64,000 nucleotides of DNA from NCBI GenBank assembly GCA_039707465.1, contig CM077645.1, forward strand, positions 146,998,503-147,062,502, given 5' to 3'. Position numbers and translations under genes: made by a program. Origin of the DNA: Rhabdophis nuchalis (Eukaryota > Chordata > Lepidosauria > Squamata > Natricidae). This document shows, in pieces, positions 34,412-45,173 of the stretch. Position 1 is the first letter of the stretch; the number at the start of each line of letters is the position of its first letter. The notes under the pieces were generated by a model, which was not told the DNA's origin, searched no databases, and saw nothing but the letters and a program-made list of their open reading frames with translations.

Positions 34412-36215
34412 TTTTAATTTGTAGAACCGCACCCTCTCCCCACAGGGACTCGGGGCGGTGCACAGATAGAATAAAACCAAATACATACAACAATTCTAAA
34501 AACAAATTAAATATAACCTGCGCTAAAATTCCCATTAAAACTAAATAATACTAATTCCCCATAAAACCCCAGAGGCAGAGAGACTCATCCTAGGCCGGCC
34601 AGACAGAAAAAGTGAGTCTTTAATTTAAGACGGAAGGAGCGGAGGTCCGTGGTCGTCCTGATATCGGGGGGGAGGTCGTTCCAGAGGGCCGGGCCCGCCA
34701 CAGAGATAGCCCTTCCCCTGGGTGTCGCCCGCTGACAGTGTCTAGTGGACGGCACCCGGAGAAGTCCCTCTCTGTGGGAGCGAATCGGCCGCGAGGATGT
34801 ATGAGGCAGGAACCGATCCCGCAGATAGCTAGGTCCCGAGCCATGGAGCGCTTTAAAGATGATAGTTAACACCTTGAAGCGCACCCGGAAGACGACAGGT
34901 AGCCAGTGCAGCTCGCGCAAGAGCGGTGTTACATGGGTAAACCTAGCGGTTCCCATAATTGCTCGCGCGGCTGCATTCTGGACTAGCTGAAGTCTCCGGG
35001 TGCACCTCAAGGGGAGCCCCATGTAGAGAGAGTTACAATAGTCCAGTCGGGATGTCACGAGCGCATGAGTGACTGTGCACAGGGCGTCCCGATCCAATAG
35101 GGGGTGCAATTGGCGAACCAGGCGAACCTGGTAAAACGCCCTCCTGGCCACGGCTGTCACTTGATCTTCCATGGACAGCCGGGAGTCCAGGAGGACACCC
35201 AAATTGCGCGCCCCATCCACAGGGGCAAGATGTTCGCCCCCTATGGCCAGCGATGGAGTAAGCTGGTTGAATCGGGCAGCCGGAAACCACAGCCACTCGG
35301 TCTTGGTCGGGTTGAGCCTAAGTCCGTTACTTCCCATCCAGATCCGCACGGCTTCCAGGCACTGGCACATCACCGCTACGGCATCGTTGGGGTGGTTTGG
35401 GGTAGATATATACAACTGAGTGTCATCAGCGTATAGATGGTACTCTACCCCAAAACCACGGATGATCTCACCCAGCGGCTTCATGTATGTGTTAAACAGG
35501 AGAGGCGAGAGGACCGACCCCTGAGGCACCCCACAAGTGAGTGGTCTCGAGGTCGACCTCTGCCCCCCTGCCAACACAAATTGCGATCGGCCAGAGAGGT
35601 AGGAGGAGAACCATCATAAGACGGTACCTCCCACTCCCAACCCCCCCAGCCGATGCAATAGGATACCATGGTCGATGGTATCGAAAGCCGCCGAGAGGTC
35701 TAATAGGACCAGGATGGAGGAACAACCCCCATCTCTGGCCCTCCAGAGATCATCAACCAACGCGGCCAATGCCGTCTCGGTGCTATGCCCGGGCCGAAAG
35801 CCGGACTGGCGCGGATCTAGATAGTCAACTTCCTCCAGGTGACGGGGAAACTGTTGTGCCACCACACTCTCAACAACCTTCGCCACAAAGGGAAGGTTGG
35901 AGACTGGACGGTAGTTGTTTAAAAGAGCTGGATCCAAAGAGGGCTTCTTAAGGAGGGGCCTCACCATCGCTTCTTTTAGGGAAGCAGGCAAGGAACCCTC
36001 ACTCAAGGATGCATTGACAACCTCTTGGAGCCAGCCTCGTGTCACCTCCCAGGATGCCAGTACAAGCCAGGAGGGGCACGGGTCCAATAAACATGTGGTG
36101 GCCCGCAGTCGCCCACGTAACCTGTCCATATCATCGGAAGTAACGGAGTCAAACTCCTCCCAAACAAGATCTGTCTCGTGGCATCCCACTGGGCCATCAA
36201 TGGAGGGTATGATGA
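34412..36215 (-). mobile_element. L2-clade LINE, longest copy in the window
   Basis: The 3' UTR is at 34412-34584, then coding sequence to the 5' truncation near 36215. Same orientation and subfamily as 32780-33990, 0.4 kb away. An ATA/TAA microsatellite tail is at 34391-34411. Confidence 0.92.
34585..36189 (-). pseudogene. L2-clade reverse transcriptase with a single in-frame stop
   Basis: Two open stretches (36189-35614 and 35577-34585) are in the same frame and separated by one TGA at about 35612-35614, where the sister copy at 33 kb has CGG/CGA ([10 protein letters not shown]). The change fits CpG decay. Domains in order: pre-fingers (ASWEVTRGWLQEVVNASLSE), fingers (MVRPLLKKPSLDPALLNNYR, PVSNLPFVAKVVE), motif A with the first catalytic D (LVLLDLSAAFDTIDHGILL), motif B ([13 protein letters not shown]), motif C ([10 protein letters not shown]), then thumb and C-terminal region ending [11 protein letters not shown]. 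The N-terminal endonuclease is lost. About 535 codons would otherwise be open, so this is a young copy. It synthesised cDNA from the element RNA at the target nick. Confidence 0.92.
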
Positions 36216-36221
36216 TTTCTT

Positions 36222-36475
36222 AAGGGGAAGAGGAAGAGTAGGAGTAGGGGAGAGGTAAGGGAAGAAGGAAGGGGAAGAGGAAGAGGAAGAGTAGGAGTAG
36301 GGGAGAGGTAAGGGAAGAAGGAAGGGGAAGAGGAAGAGTAGGAGTAGGGGAGAGGTAAGGGAAGAAGGAAGGGGAAGAGGAAGAGTAGGAGTAGGGGAGA
36401 GGTAAGGGAAGAAGGAAGGGGAAGAGGAAGAGTAGGGGAGTGATAAGGGAAGAAGGAAGGGGAAGGAGAGGAGGA
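36222..36475 (+). repeat. 47-bp purine-rich minisatellite, about 5 units
   Basis: Unit: GGGGAAGAGGAAGAGTAGGA followed by GTAGGGGAGAGGTAAGGGAA and GAAGGAA. Unit 2 has an extra GAGGAA and the last is shortened. Frames rich in L, P and S on the other strand are artefacts. The array directly abuts the 5' truncation of the L2. Confidence 0.9.
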
Positions 36476-36539
36476 AGGAAGAAAGTAGAGAAGGGAAGGA
36501 GGGAGAGAAGAAAGGGGAAATAAAGTGGTGTTAAAACAG

Positions 36540-36708
36540 GCGGATGGGATGGTAAATAAAGCAACCACAATTGGCATATTGTAATCTTTTAAATGGAATA
36601 ACAAATGTATACGAATGACAAATGTAAACAAGAATAATAACTAGGTGAATGTATACTTATAATTGTACATAGGAGAATTAAAAAAAAACCTTTTCAATTA
36701 AAAAAAAG
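36540..36708 (+). mobile_element. Possible L1 3' end fragment
   Basis: GGAGAATTAAAAAAAAACCT then TTTCAATTAAAAAAAAG resembles an L1-type A-rich 3' end. No coding sequence or target duplication is seen, so this is weak. Confidence 0.3.
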
Positions 36709-36880
36709 ACAATGATTTTTATTGCTAATTTCATGGGGTTTTTTTTTCTGCTATTCTTGCTAGTCTGTTTCCACCAAGTTTTAAGTTTGTTAGCTATACA
36801 CAGGAATTCTGGAATTTGAAATCTACACATCCTGAACCTGTTAAGGTTGAGAAATACTGCACTAGCCAATGCATCTATTC

Positions 36881-37311
36881 CAGTGGGGGGATTCAAATTT
36901 TTTTACTGCTCGTTCTGTGGGCATGGCTTGGTGGGTGTGGCATGACTTGATGGGTGTGGCTTGGTAGGTGTGGCAGGGGAAGGTTACTGCAAAATCTCCA
37001 TTCCCTCCCCACTCCAGGGAAAGGATACTGCAAAATCCTCATTCCCTTCTCACTCTAGGGGAAGGATACTGCAAAATCTCCATTCCCTCCCTGGTCCAGG
37101 GGAAGGATACTGCAAAATCCTCATTCCCTTCTCACTCTAGGGGAAGGATACTGCAAAATCTCCATTCCCTCCCAATCAGGTGGGACTCGGGAGGCACAGG
37201 ATAGATGGGACAGGGCTAGTCAGAGGTGGTATTTACCAGTTCTCCAAACTACTCAAAATTTCTGCTACTGGTTCTCCAGAACTGGTCAGAACCTGCTGAA
37301 TCCCACCTCTG
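36881..37311 (+). mobile_element. hAT MITE family B, copy C (about 5 internal units), exact 8-bp TSD
   Basis: ATCTATTC lies at 36873-36880 and 37312-37319. Ends as in the other family B copies. Five 41-42 bp units (GGAAGGATACTGCAAAATCC and variants) occupy 36978-37170. Confidence 0.92.
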
Positions 37312-37319
37312 ATCTATTC

Positions 37320-38402
37320 TGCAAAGTTGGCCTGAAAGTGAGAGACAAAACTCTGACTTCAGGAGCCGATTCATGCTGTATTTTAACAAAATATCGATCT
37401 GTTTTCTTACTGAACAGCCACTCCCTTGAAACAGGAGTGGATGCATCTGAGAACACACAAGTTAGGATGTTTTTCATGCATGGAAAAGGCCTTTCTTGAA
37501 CTCAGGGTCTTCAACAATCTTGATGTAGTGTAGTTTTCAGAGAAGGAAAGACAAATAACTCTTCTTCCCAACTGCATCTAAACAAAGATCGAGGGTGGGG
37601 CCAAGTGGGTTAAGGCAGTCTTAGGTAATAACTAAGGCACTCTTAAATTCAAGAATAGATTAAACCGATCTCTCACCTTCCAAATCCTGTTCTTCCTGTC
37701 CTCTGATACAATTTCAAGCTTGTGATAGCTCTAAATTACAGCGCATCACCCTACTAGGCAGAATAAGGGCTAATTAGTTAAATCTAGTTTCTACTTGTGA
37801 CAGAAAGTGATACTAGGATGGTCCCAGACCTAAATCAAAACCATCAAAATTCAGTCAAGGCACCTCAGCCGCAGGAAACAATCCAGACTTTTGTTCCTAG
37901 TCATGTCAGTAGGCAGATAATACTCTAATTGTCCGAGGGAAGGACAGAGAACAGGACAAGATAATTATAGATCAAGCTATTGCTGAGGGAACCTGGCTCC
38001 TGATTAATTTGAAAATTGTCAGGCCCCAAAACCAAGAGAAGACACATGGTAATTCTTCCAAGCAGATTTTTTAAAATTGTTCTACACCTATCAACAAAAT
38101 CTTGCCAAACTGAAGCACCCTATTATCTACATCAAGCCTATAATCAGAGAACTATTAGGGAGGGTTATCTTCATCCTCTTTGTCTCACACAAAATATCTA
38201 GACTGCGCTGCCTCTTATTCCTATTGAATCCATCCCCTCACTCCTGGGAATCCATACAACTACCATCCATCGTAAAAATGCTCAATGCCTAGTCTAAGCA
38301 ATCAGACAATAAATCAAATAGAACTACCCATTAGTTTTCAGAACCCAGTTTGGCAATCAGACAAAAAACAACTTTCACAATCCAACATTTTGCGGTGATA
38401 TG
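37320..38402. other. Unassigned sequence
   Basis: No repeat family or gene recognised in this kilobase. Confidence 0.45.
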
Positions 38403-38404
38403 TA

Positions 38405-39431
38405 CCGTATTTTTCGGAGTATAAGATGCACCGGAGTATAAGACGCACCCAGGTTTTGAAGACGTAATTTTTTTTAAAAAGGAGGTGGGTAGATAGAGGG
38501 ATAGAGAGGGAGAGAAAGAGAGAGAAATACAGTAGGTAGGTAGGGAGAGAGGGAGGGAGAGTAGGTAGGTAGGTAAGTAGGGAGAGAGAGTGTGTGTAGA
38601 TAGATGAGTAGGTAGAGGGATAGAGAGAGAGAAATAGAGAGAGGTAGAGAAATACAGTAGATAGGGAGGGAGGGAGAGAGCGAGTAGGTAGGTAGGTATA
38701 TAGAGGGGGGGGAGAAATACAGTAGATAGGTAGGAAGAGAGAGAGTGTAGATAGGTAGGTAGAGGGATAGAGAGAGAGAGAGAGAGAGATACACTAGATA
38801 GGTAGGTAGAAAGAGAGAGAATAGGTAGGTAGGTTGATGTTTCCAGGTGTATTTACCCATGTGCTGGAGAAGAAAATCACTGACCACCATTTGAACAAAT
38901 CTTTGTTTCTGCAGGCACAGTACTTGACCAATGTAATTCTCATCAATCACTCTAACTAAGCAGCTTTCCAAAAGGGGGAAAAAAAACCTTTTTGCACTGT
39001 GCAAACCTCCCCCAAACGGCCCATTTTTCGCAAAGATTTGCTCTTTTTTTTTCAAATAAAAGGCATGAATAGCCTTGGGGGGGCTTGCAAAGTGTTCCTG
39101 GGGTGGTGGGGGCCCAAAACGAGGAAAAATGGCCCTTTTTTTGTGAAAATGGGCTGTTTTTTTGGTCAAAGAAATTGCATGCATAGCCTTATGGAGGCTT
39201 ATAGAGTGTTGCTGGGGGGGGAGGCAAAACCGCCCTGTTTTTTGCTCATTTCTGCCCTCCCCAGCGCCCAGGAGCTCTCTGGAAGCCTCCATAAGGACAT
39301 GCGCGTGGCCATTTTGATGAAGGGGCGGGGTTTCAGGAGGCAAAAAATGCTGTATTTGATGTATAAGACGCACCGATTTTCAACCTCTTTTTAGAGGAAA
39401 AAAGGTGCGTCTTATACTCCGAAAAATACGG
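38405..39431. mobile_element. TA-flanked non-autonomous DNA transposon with 28-bp TIRs
   Basis: It starts CCGTATTTTTCGGAGTATAA GATGCACC and ends with the inverted copy, with TA on both sides (38403-38404, 39432-39433). TA points to the Tc1-mariner-pogo group. The interior holds GATA/TAGG/GAGA simple repeats (38475-38840) and a tandemly repeated T-rich block with 'aaatggcccattttt' phrases (38990-39240). No transposase frame is present. Confidence 0.82.
38475..38840 (+). repeat. TAGG/GAGA simple-repeat block
   Basis: AGGTAGGTAGGGAGAGAGGG-type repeats for about 365 bp. The minus-strand frame rich in L, S, Y and P is an artefact. Confidence 0.92.
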
Positions 39432-39433
39432 TA

Positions 39434-40255
39434 TCTACTGTGTCAGAATTTAGCTCAGAGTTATTCCATTCTTTTTAAATTGAAAGACTATAATACAATC
39501 CTATGGAAATTCTCAGTCATCTACGTCATGGTTGTCCCAAAGGTGCTTTTTCAAAAGACAGCTGGACTTTAGCCTTTGTGTGGCAGAAGTGAAGAAGCTT
39601 CATGGATGAGACGCAAAGCAAAGAAAAACAAAGAAAATCCAATTGCATTTTGGAAAAAAAAACACCTTTGGGGACAATCCTATGACTTGTGTGAAGCGGC
39701 AGTGGGAAAAATTGAAAGGGAAAACTTGATTCCGCTTCCTGTTTTTCTTCCAATTGGTTTTTAAAAAATGACTTGTACTGCATCAGAATTACTTAAAAGA
39801 GAATATGGAGGGTTGGTGAAAGAGCACCTTAAGAAAATTACCTACCCTAAGCATGTGTCTACTACAACTTTGGCCCAGAGGGGGGAAAATAGACCATCAA
39901 CTTAGTTTATCTAGATTAATTGACTTCTGTTGGATGGAAATGGAATAATGGAAAGTAAATAATTCTACCAAGACTTATTTTAGATTGCAGCAGTATATAA
40001 ATAAATCATCCCATAGAGAATGGAAAATGTCACATCTCCTTTGGTTCTATTCTACCTTTACGTTGTTGTTAAGGTTAGGGGAAGATGAAATCATTAATAC
40101 CATTTAATCTGAGATATAATCAGAATGACATATAATTTAAAAAGTAAGATTATGACACCTATTAATTTTTTGGGGGGATGCTTCAGAAGCAATTACTTAA
40201 GGGGCTTTGAAAAGTTGGTTCAAAGTGTCAGAAGAGGAGCTGTTAGATAGGATCC
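39434..40255. other. Unassigned sequence
   Basis: No supported feature. Some phrases look like a decayed LINE, but no motif is convincing. Confidence 0.35.
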
Positions 40256-40365
40256 ATTAATTTTTATTTGGTTAAAAAAAGCAGTAGGAGATAATTAATT
40301 TTGGGAAACATTGGTGCAGGATATTGGTGGAACATTGGTGCTGGAATTGACTTTAAAATTAAATT
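40256..40365 (+). repeat. Local direct duplication, copy 1
   Basis: TTAATTTTTATTTGGTTAAA through ACATTGGTGCAGGATA, then GAATTGACTTTAAAATTAAA, recurs at 41242-41330. Three L2 pieces lie between. Confidence 0.85.
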
Positions 40366-40439
40366 AAATTAGATCTTATTTGTAATATAGCTCCTGCCAA
40401 TTAGTATATGGACATTGGGTTTTTATTGGGAATTTTAGC

Positions 40440-40515
40440 ACAGGCTTCTAATTTAATTCGCCGCCCTGGGTCCTCTTGGAGAAGGGCGGGGTATAAATCT
40501 AATAAATAAATTTAT
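40440..40515 (+). mobile_element. L2 3' end, plus strand
   Basis: TTTTAGCACAGGCTTCTAAT then CCGCCCTGGGTCCTCTTGGA and GGGCGGGGTATAAAT, ending in AATAAATAAA. Confidence 0.8.
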
Positions 40516-41090
40516 TTTAATTTATTTTATTCGATTTGTATCCCGCCCTTCTCCGAAAAGACCCAGGACGGCGCACAGGAAAATTAAAATAATATACAAA
40601 GCAATCTAAAAATACAAGAATTTAAAAACCTATTAAATATGAAATCCTGCGCTAAAACCAATTAAAACCCCCCAATTTCAAAACTATCTATACTAGTCAA
40701 CAGCGGAGGCTATGTAAGGCCGGCTTGATGAAACAGATGTGTTTGTAAACACTGGCGGAAGAGGCGGAGGTCAGTCGGCATTGTCTGGTCGACGGCACCC
40801 TGAGAAGGCCCTCTCTGTGGGAGCGTATCGGTCTGAGGGATGTATGGGGCAGGAGACGGTCTTGCATGTAACTAGGTCCCGCGCCATGGAGCGCTTTGAA
40901 GATGGTCGTCAGGACCTTGAAGCGCACCCGAAAGACCACAGGAAGCCAGTGCAGCTCGCGCAGGATCGGTGTTATATGGGAGCATCTAGAGGCTCCTGTA
41001 ATCACCCATGCGGCTGCGTTCTGCACTAACTGTAGCTTTCGAGTGCACCTCAAGGGAAGCCCCATGTAGAGAGCATTACAGTAGTTGATA
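40516..41090 (-). mobile_element. L2-clade LINE fragment, minus strand
   Basis: The 3' UTR (TATCCCGCCCTTCTCCGAAA) and reverse transcriptase C-terminal region ([40 protein letters not shown]) lie tail to tail with the plus-strand L2 end. About 55 bp of coding sequence is missing near 40772. The element is truncated at about 41090. Confidence 0.85.
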
Positions 41091-41097
41091 AATAAAT

Positions 41098-41216
41098 AAA
41101 TAATTCTTCTTAACTATATTTATTGTATTTTCTATTATTTATTGGTTTTAATTTCCTGTGCACCGCCCTGGGTCCATCTTGATGGAAAAGGCACAGTATA
41201 TAAATCTAAATAAAAA
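41098..41216 (+). mobile_element. L2 3' end, plus strand
   Basis: TTAATTTCCTGTGCACCGCC CTGGGTCC then TATATAAATCTAAATAAA. A second plus-strand tail. Confidence 0.75.
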
Positions 41217-41241
41217 AAATGTGCAACAACCAATTACGATT

Positions 41242-41330
41242 GGTTAATTTTTATTTGGTTAAAAAAAGCAATAGGAGATAAATAATTTTGGAGAACATTG
41301 GTGCAGGATATGAATTGACTTTAAAATTAA
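41242..41330 (+). repeat. Local direct duplication, copy 2
   Basis: Partner of 40256-40365, with a few substitutions and lacking the GGTGGAACATTGGTGCT insert. Confidence 0.85.
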
Positions 41331-41605
41331 ATATATACAACCAATTATGAGATATGAGATAACCTCCAAAGCATAATTCATGGAGTCCTTCTCTCACTAT
41401 ATCTCGTTCATCACTTTCCCATCCACACGGGGGCGGGGGGGGGGGAGATTGCTCTCTAATTTTCTCCTATATGCAGTTAGAAAAAATATGGACGAAGCAG
41501 TACAGAAACATAAGTGCTCTACAAACAGAAAGGCAGATGAGGAATAACAATAAAAGCAATGGGATGAATATATCTGGATTTTCCTGGAATTACCTAAAGG
41601 TTAAA

Positions 41606-41876
41606 TGATGGAAGCACCTGAAGACAGAACAAGAAGTAATAGATGGAAACTGATCAAGAAGGGAGCCAACCTAAAACTAAGAAGAAATTTCCTGACAATT
41701 AATCAGTGGAATGAATTGCCTCCAAAAGTTGTTTGGTGCTCCAACACTGGTGTTTTTTTAAGAAGAGATTGGACAGCTGCTTAGCTGAAATGGTATAGGG
41801 TTTCCTGCTTGAGCAGGGGCTTGGACTAGAAGATCCCCAAGGTCCCTACCAACTCTGTTATTCTGTTTTAATTATT
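41606..41876 (+). mobile_element. CR1 LINE, 3' end fragment
   Basis: Coding tip (CACCTGAAGACAGAACAAGA; GAAATTTCCTGACAATTAAT) then the 3' UTR TTGGACTAGAAGATCCCCAA and the tail TGTTATTCTG. Confidence 0.9.
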
Positions 41877-41879
41877 GTC

Positions 41880-43202
41880 TCATCTGAAAGTGCTCAAGCT
41901 GATAAACAGCAGTGCATGCAAAATCCAGAAGTCACCTGCTTCTTACTTGAAACAGTGAGGATGTGAGTCCCAGATGGTTCATAGATTATTAACAAAAACT
42001 GCAGCACTGTAGTTCTGCTGATGTTGTGAACCTAAGTATCTGTGGTTTACAAGATAGTGCAATGCACCTTAGGGGGACAAATATTTCCCTCTGACACAAA
42101 GTAGGAAAGAGAGCTAATAATAGGAGTAAGAGTCAGCAGAGCAGAAAATGGTACTGCTGACCAAGCAAGTGCCTAATGACATAGATGAATGCTGAGCTAG
42201 AAGCAGCAGCCATTTTTCTGACACTTGTAGACATCTACCTCAGCACTTCCAAGTCCGAATCCCAAGATCAAGAGGAAGTTCAGGGGTTTTTGTGTGTGGT
42301 TTTTGTTTGGTGTAGTGGTCAGGAAGTGCCATACAGAAAGCCACCTGTAGTAGATGCAGCAACTTCTATCTGGGAAACTCTCTTTGTATGGATGCGCTGT
42401 CCATATCTTTTCAACACATGTGTTGACTGGGAAGGTGTGGATGCTGAAGAACCAAGGAACTTCATGAGATGTTGGAAGGCAGAACTGGGCAAACTATGTG
42501 AACTGCCCTGCTTTCTCTAAGTTATCTTGCCACCCTCAGGAATCAGGGAAGGAATTTTGTTACCAGTATTGAAAAAAGATACCACTATCATTCTACTTAG
42601 TCTCTACATATAAGATTGGAGAAGGACATCAATTTATCTTTCATTTTTGTACAGCAAAGCTTCTTGAATACATAAATACAAAAACATCTTTTATATCCAG
42701 GCTGGGGATATTCAAACAACACATTAGAGTGGTCTTAAATAAGGCAGCCACCATTTTATTAAGATTGTTAGTAAAGCACAGTAGACCAATAAAGTAACTC
42801 AGTTGAAAAATGAGTATGGTGAAAGTAGTGATTTGAACAACATTGTTGCTGCTTCAGGATTAGATGAGCAGGCCAGCTGTTAGACGAAGACCACTGATTG
42901 GCACTCCAATCAGTAAAAAAAAAAGGTAAACTATTTTGAGGAGAGATTGGCCAATAGAAATGGTGGGTTGAAGTCTGAAAGCAATTTATGACTGTTGGAA
43001 ATGTCCCATGCGCAAGTCACGATAATCATCATGTCTTGCGGCCTATAGACCATCTACCATTTATTTTCAAAATTGTCAAAATTGGTGGTCATTACTACAT
43101 CTTCTGAAGGCAAATGACAGCATTCAACCATCTTTTAAAAAAATCTCTTCTGAATCTCTTATCATTATCTTAGTTGGATAATCCTGGGTTCTAGTGTAAA
43201 GT
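41880..43202. other. Unassigned sequence with one unrecognised ORF
   Basis: The frame 42185-42520 (111 codons, plus strand) is open but has no motif I recognise. Its start is acidic/serine-rich (STSKSESQDQEEVQ) and it has several cysteines. There is no splice or promoter context. Chance occurrence is the default reading. Confidence 0.35.
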
Positions 43203-43210
43203 GTGTAGAT

Positions 43211-43331
43211 CAGGGGTCTCCAACCTTTGCAACTTTAAGTCTGAAGGACTTCAGCTCCCAGAAAAGCTGGCTGGAGAAGTCTGGGAGCTGAAGTCCTTCA
43301 GACTTAAAGTTGCAAAGGTTGGATACCCCAG
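43211..43331. mobile_element. Palindromic hAT MITE, 7/8 TSD
   Basis: CAGGGGTCTCCAACCTTTGC and its inverted copy around a GAAAAGCTGGCTGGAGAAG loop. GTGTAGAT (43203-43210) and GTTTAGAT (43332-43339). Confidence 0.88.
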
Positions 43332-43339
43332 GTTTAGAT

Positions 43340-44380
43340 GATCAAATTATTGTTTGTCTGTGTTGTTGGAACAGAGGCAAATACTAATCTAATATAAATT
43401 GAATTTTGTGAGGGAAATTACAGTGTTGCTGAGCTGGGCGATTCTCCCTTTGAATTGTCTATGTATCTTCATCTCTGGGTTCCTATGTCCATACAAGGCC
43501 AGATTTCCCTTATTGTTTCCCATTTCCCAAGCACATCTGCTCAAGATCACATAGAGAGTTGTGACTTTTTTATTCAAGGAGTGGGGGGAAAGGGTCTTGA
43601 GGGGAAGGCAGTCGTATTCATATTCAACTGACGAAGAGCAGAAATCTCTTCTCCCAACTTTTACTCTCATACGCAGCCATTAAGACTGTTTTTGTATTTA
43701 AAAAGGCCCGGAGAAAAGGCATCTTTCTGGTTTGACTGACAATTTATTCTTGTCAATTCTGGTTTGTCACACAGCATGGAAATAGGAGTGGATACATGTG
43801 GAGACGTAATAATTGAGACTTTTTCTCCATGAACTGCAATGGATAGTCCATAACTCTAGACTTTTTCCACTCTTGAACCAACACCCTCCCCCGCCCCCTC
43901 TGGGGTACGTCCCTGTGGCTCAAGAAACTGTGACCCTTTGCAGTCTCCTGTTAAACAAGCAGTTGTTAAGACTTCTTTTTTCCCCATTTATACAAAGCTC
44001 AACAGCAGAACAGAGCAGGCTGTTGCTATTCTTTGGGGGCAATGAAAGATAAGGAACACACTGTGACACACAAGGAGGCTTTGTGAGCAGATATAGAGGA
44101 GCTGACACAGGCATCTCCCCACAGCTTGTAGGGGCAAGGTAGGCGGCTCCCTTTTTGCCTGGCACATCTTTCGGTTCTGGGTTCCAGAAGAAAAGCAGAT
44201 GAACAGCGCTGTTGGAAACATCTCCATCTTTGCATTGAAAGGCCATCAATTCAGCCTTGCCCTTTCTTGTCTTTTCAAGAAGTGCTGAATTACAGCTCCC
44301 AACATCAATGCAGCAGATGGAGATTGTAGCCTATTACATCTGGAGAACATCAGGCAGGGAAGGCTGATTTGATTGTTCAG
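43340..44380. other. Unassigned sequence; possible old MITE near 44280-44366
   Basis: GCTGAATTACAGCTCCCAAC ... GGAGATTGTAGCC ... CATCTGGAGAACATCAGGC looks like a degraded palindromic MITE. Nothing else is supported. Confidence 0.35.
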
Positions 44381-44389
44381 AATAACTGA

Positions 44390-45018
44390 CCAGATACCCG
44401 GCTACAGTTCTCTCGTCCTGTTCTGATCGAGGCTTCCCAAGAGCATAAAGCTATCTCCTGGTCCCGAAAAAAAACTCCTTTTATTAATTTACAGTGAATT
44501 CTGCTCATTCACATACAGCGAAGTCTTTCAAGGGAGGATTTGGTCACAGACCTTATCTGGCTTGGAGAGTTGACAGGCCGATATTTGCAAAACTTGGCAA
44601 GGAGTCTCTGAGAGTCACGAACCAATTAAGTGAGCTAATTGTCTCCCGCAAACTTCACTCCCCTTTCGCTCCTCTTTTATTTCCTCTGGGAAGGCCCATT
44701 CATCGTCCACTTGCGGCCTTACTCCCAAGTCAACCCCTGTTCTTTAGCTGTTCCCTTTGTCTGGCAACTCTGCCCATGTGCACACTGGGAAAAGGCTCCA
44801 GCTGTTTGTCTGCCTCACTGATGTCTGACTCTGAAGGCAACTGATAACTGGCATACGGCTCTGGCCCCTTCTCTGCCTCCGACACAGAGCCCTCATCAGA
44901 GCCTTCCCCAGATTCCAGGACTGGCCCATGTTCTTCTCCAACCTCCTCACTGTCCGAATCTGCTGCCAGCTGTGATGGCGGGCCACAACACACTCTTATG
45001 GTTTTGCCCTCCCCTAAC
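44390..45018 (-). mobile_element. LTR-like sequence (endogenous retroelement), minus strand
   Basis: Read on the minus strand it begins TGTTAGGGGAGGGCAAAACC, contains an acidic open stretch, a TATA-like AAATAAAAGAGG, and AATAAAAGGAG followed by the end region. Its far boundary and target duplication are not defined. A sequence of similar build lies at 56950-57490. Boundaries are approximate. Confidence 0.5.
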
Positions 45019-45020
45019 AA
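44730..45020 (-). pseudogene. Acidic open frame in the LTR-like sequence
   Basis: The frame encodes an acidic stretch (AADSDSEEVGEEHGPVLES, SGEGSDEGSVSEAEKG) ending in a basic motif (GRVARQREQLKNRG). It is not recognised as a known family. The same acidic-then-basic pattern appears at 57254-57480. It could be the 3' end of a retroelement ORF that runs into the LTR, or simply open LTR sequence. Confidence 0.35.
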
Positions 45021-45173
45021 ACTCTTGTTCTCCCACTCAAGTCTTTGTCTGTTCCTAGGACTTCTGCTCTCTCCTAGAGTTATCCTCCTGCAATTCTTCT
45101 ATGGCACCTCTCCAAGCGTGAAAATTATATTGTCAAAGAAGAGAAATTATTTAAACTGACAAGGAGCGGTATT

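Noticed and set aside
36197..36631. Minus-strand Pro/Leu/Ser-rich frames of 116-144 codons
   Set aside because: Translation of the 47-bp purine-rich minisatellite.
38474..39373. 299-codon minus-strand frame
   Set aside because: Mostly TAGG/GAGA simple repeat and transposon interior; no domain.
42185..42520. 111-codon frame as a gene
   Set aside because: No recognised motif, promoter, splice signal or neighbouring exon; kept only as a note in the unassigned stretch.
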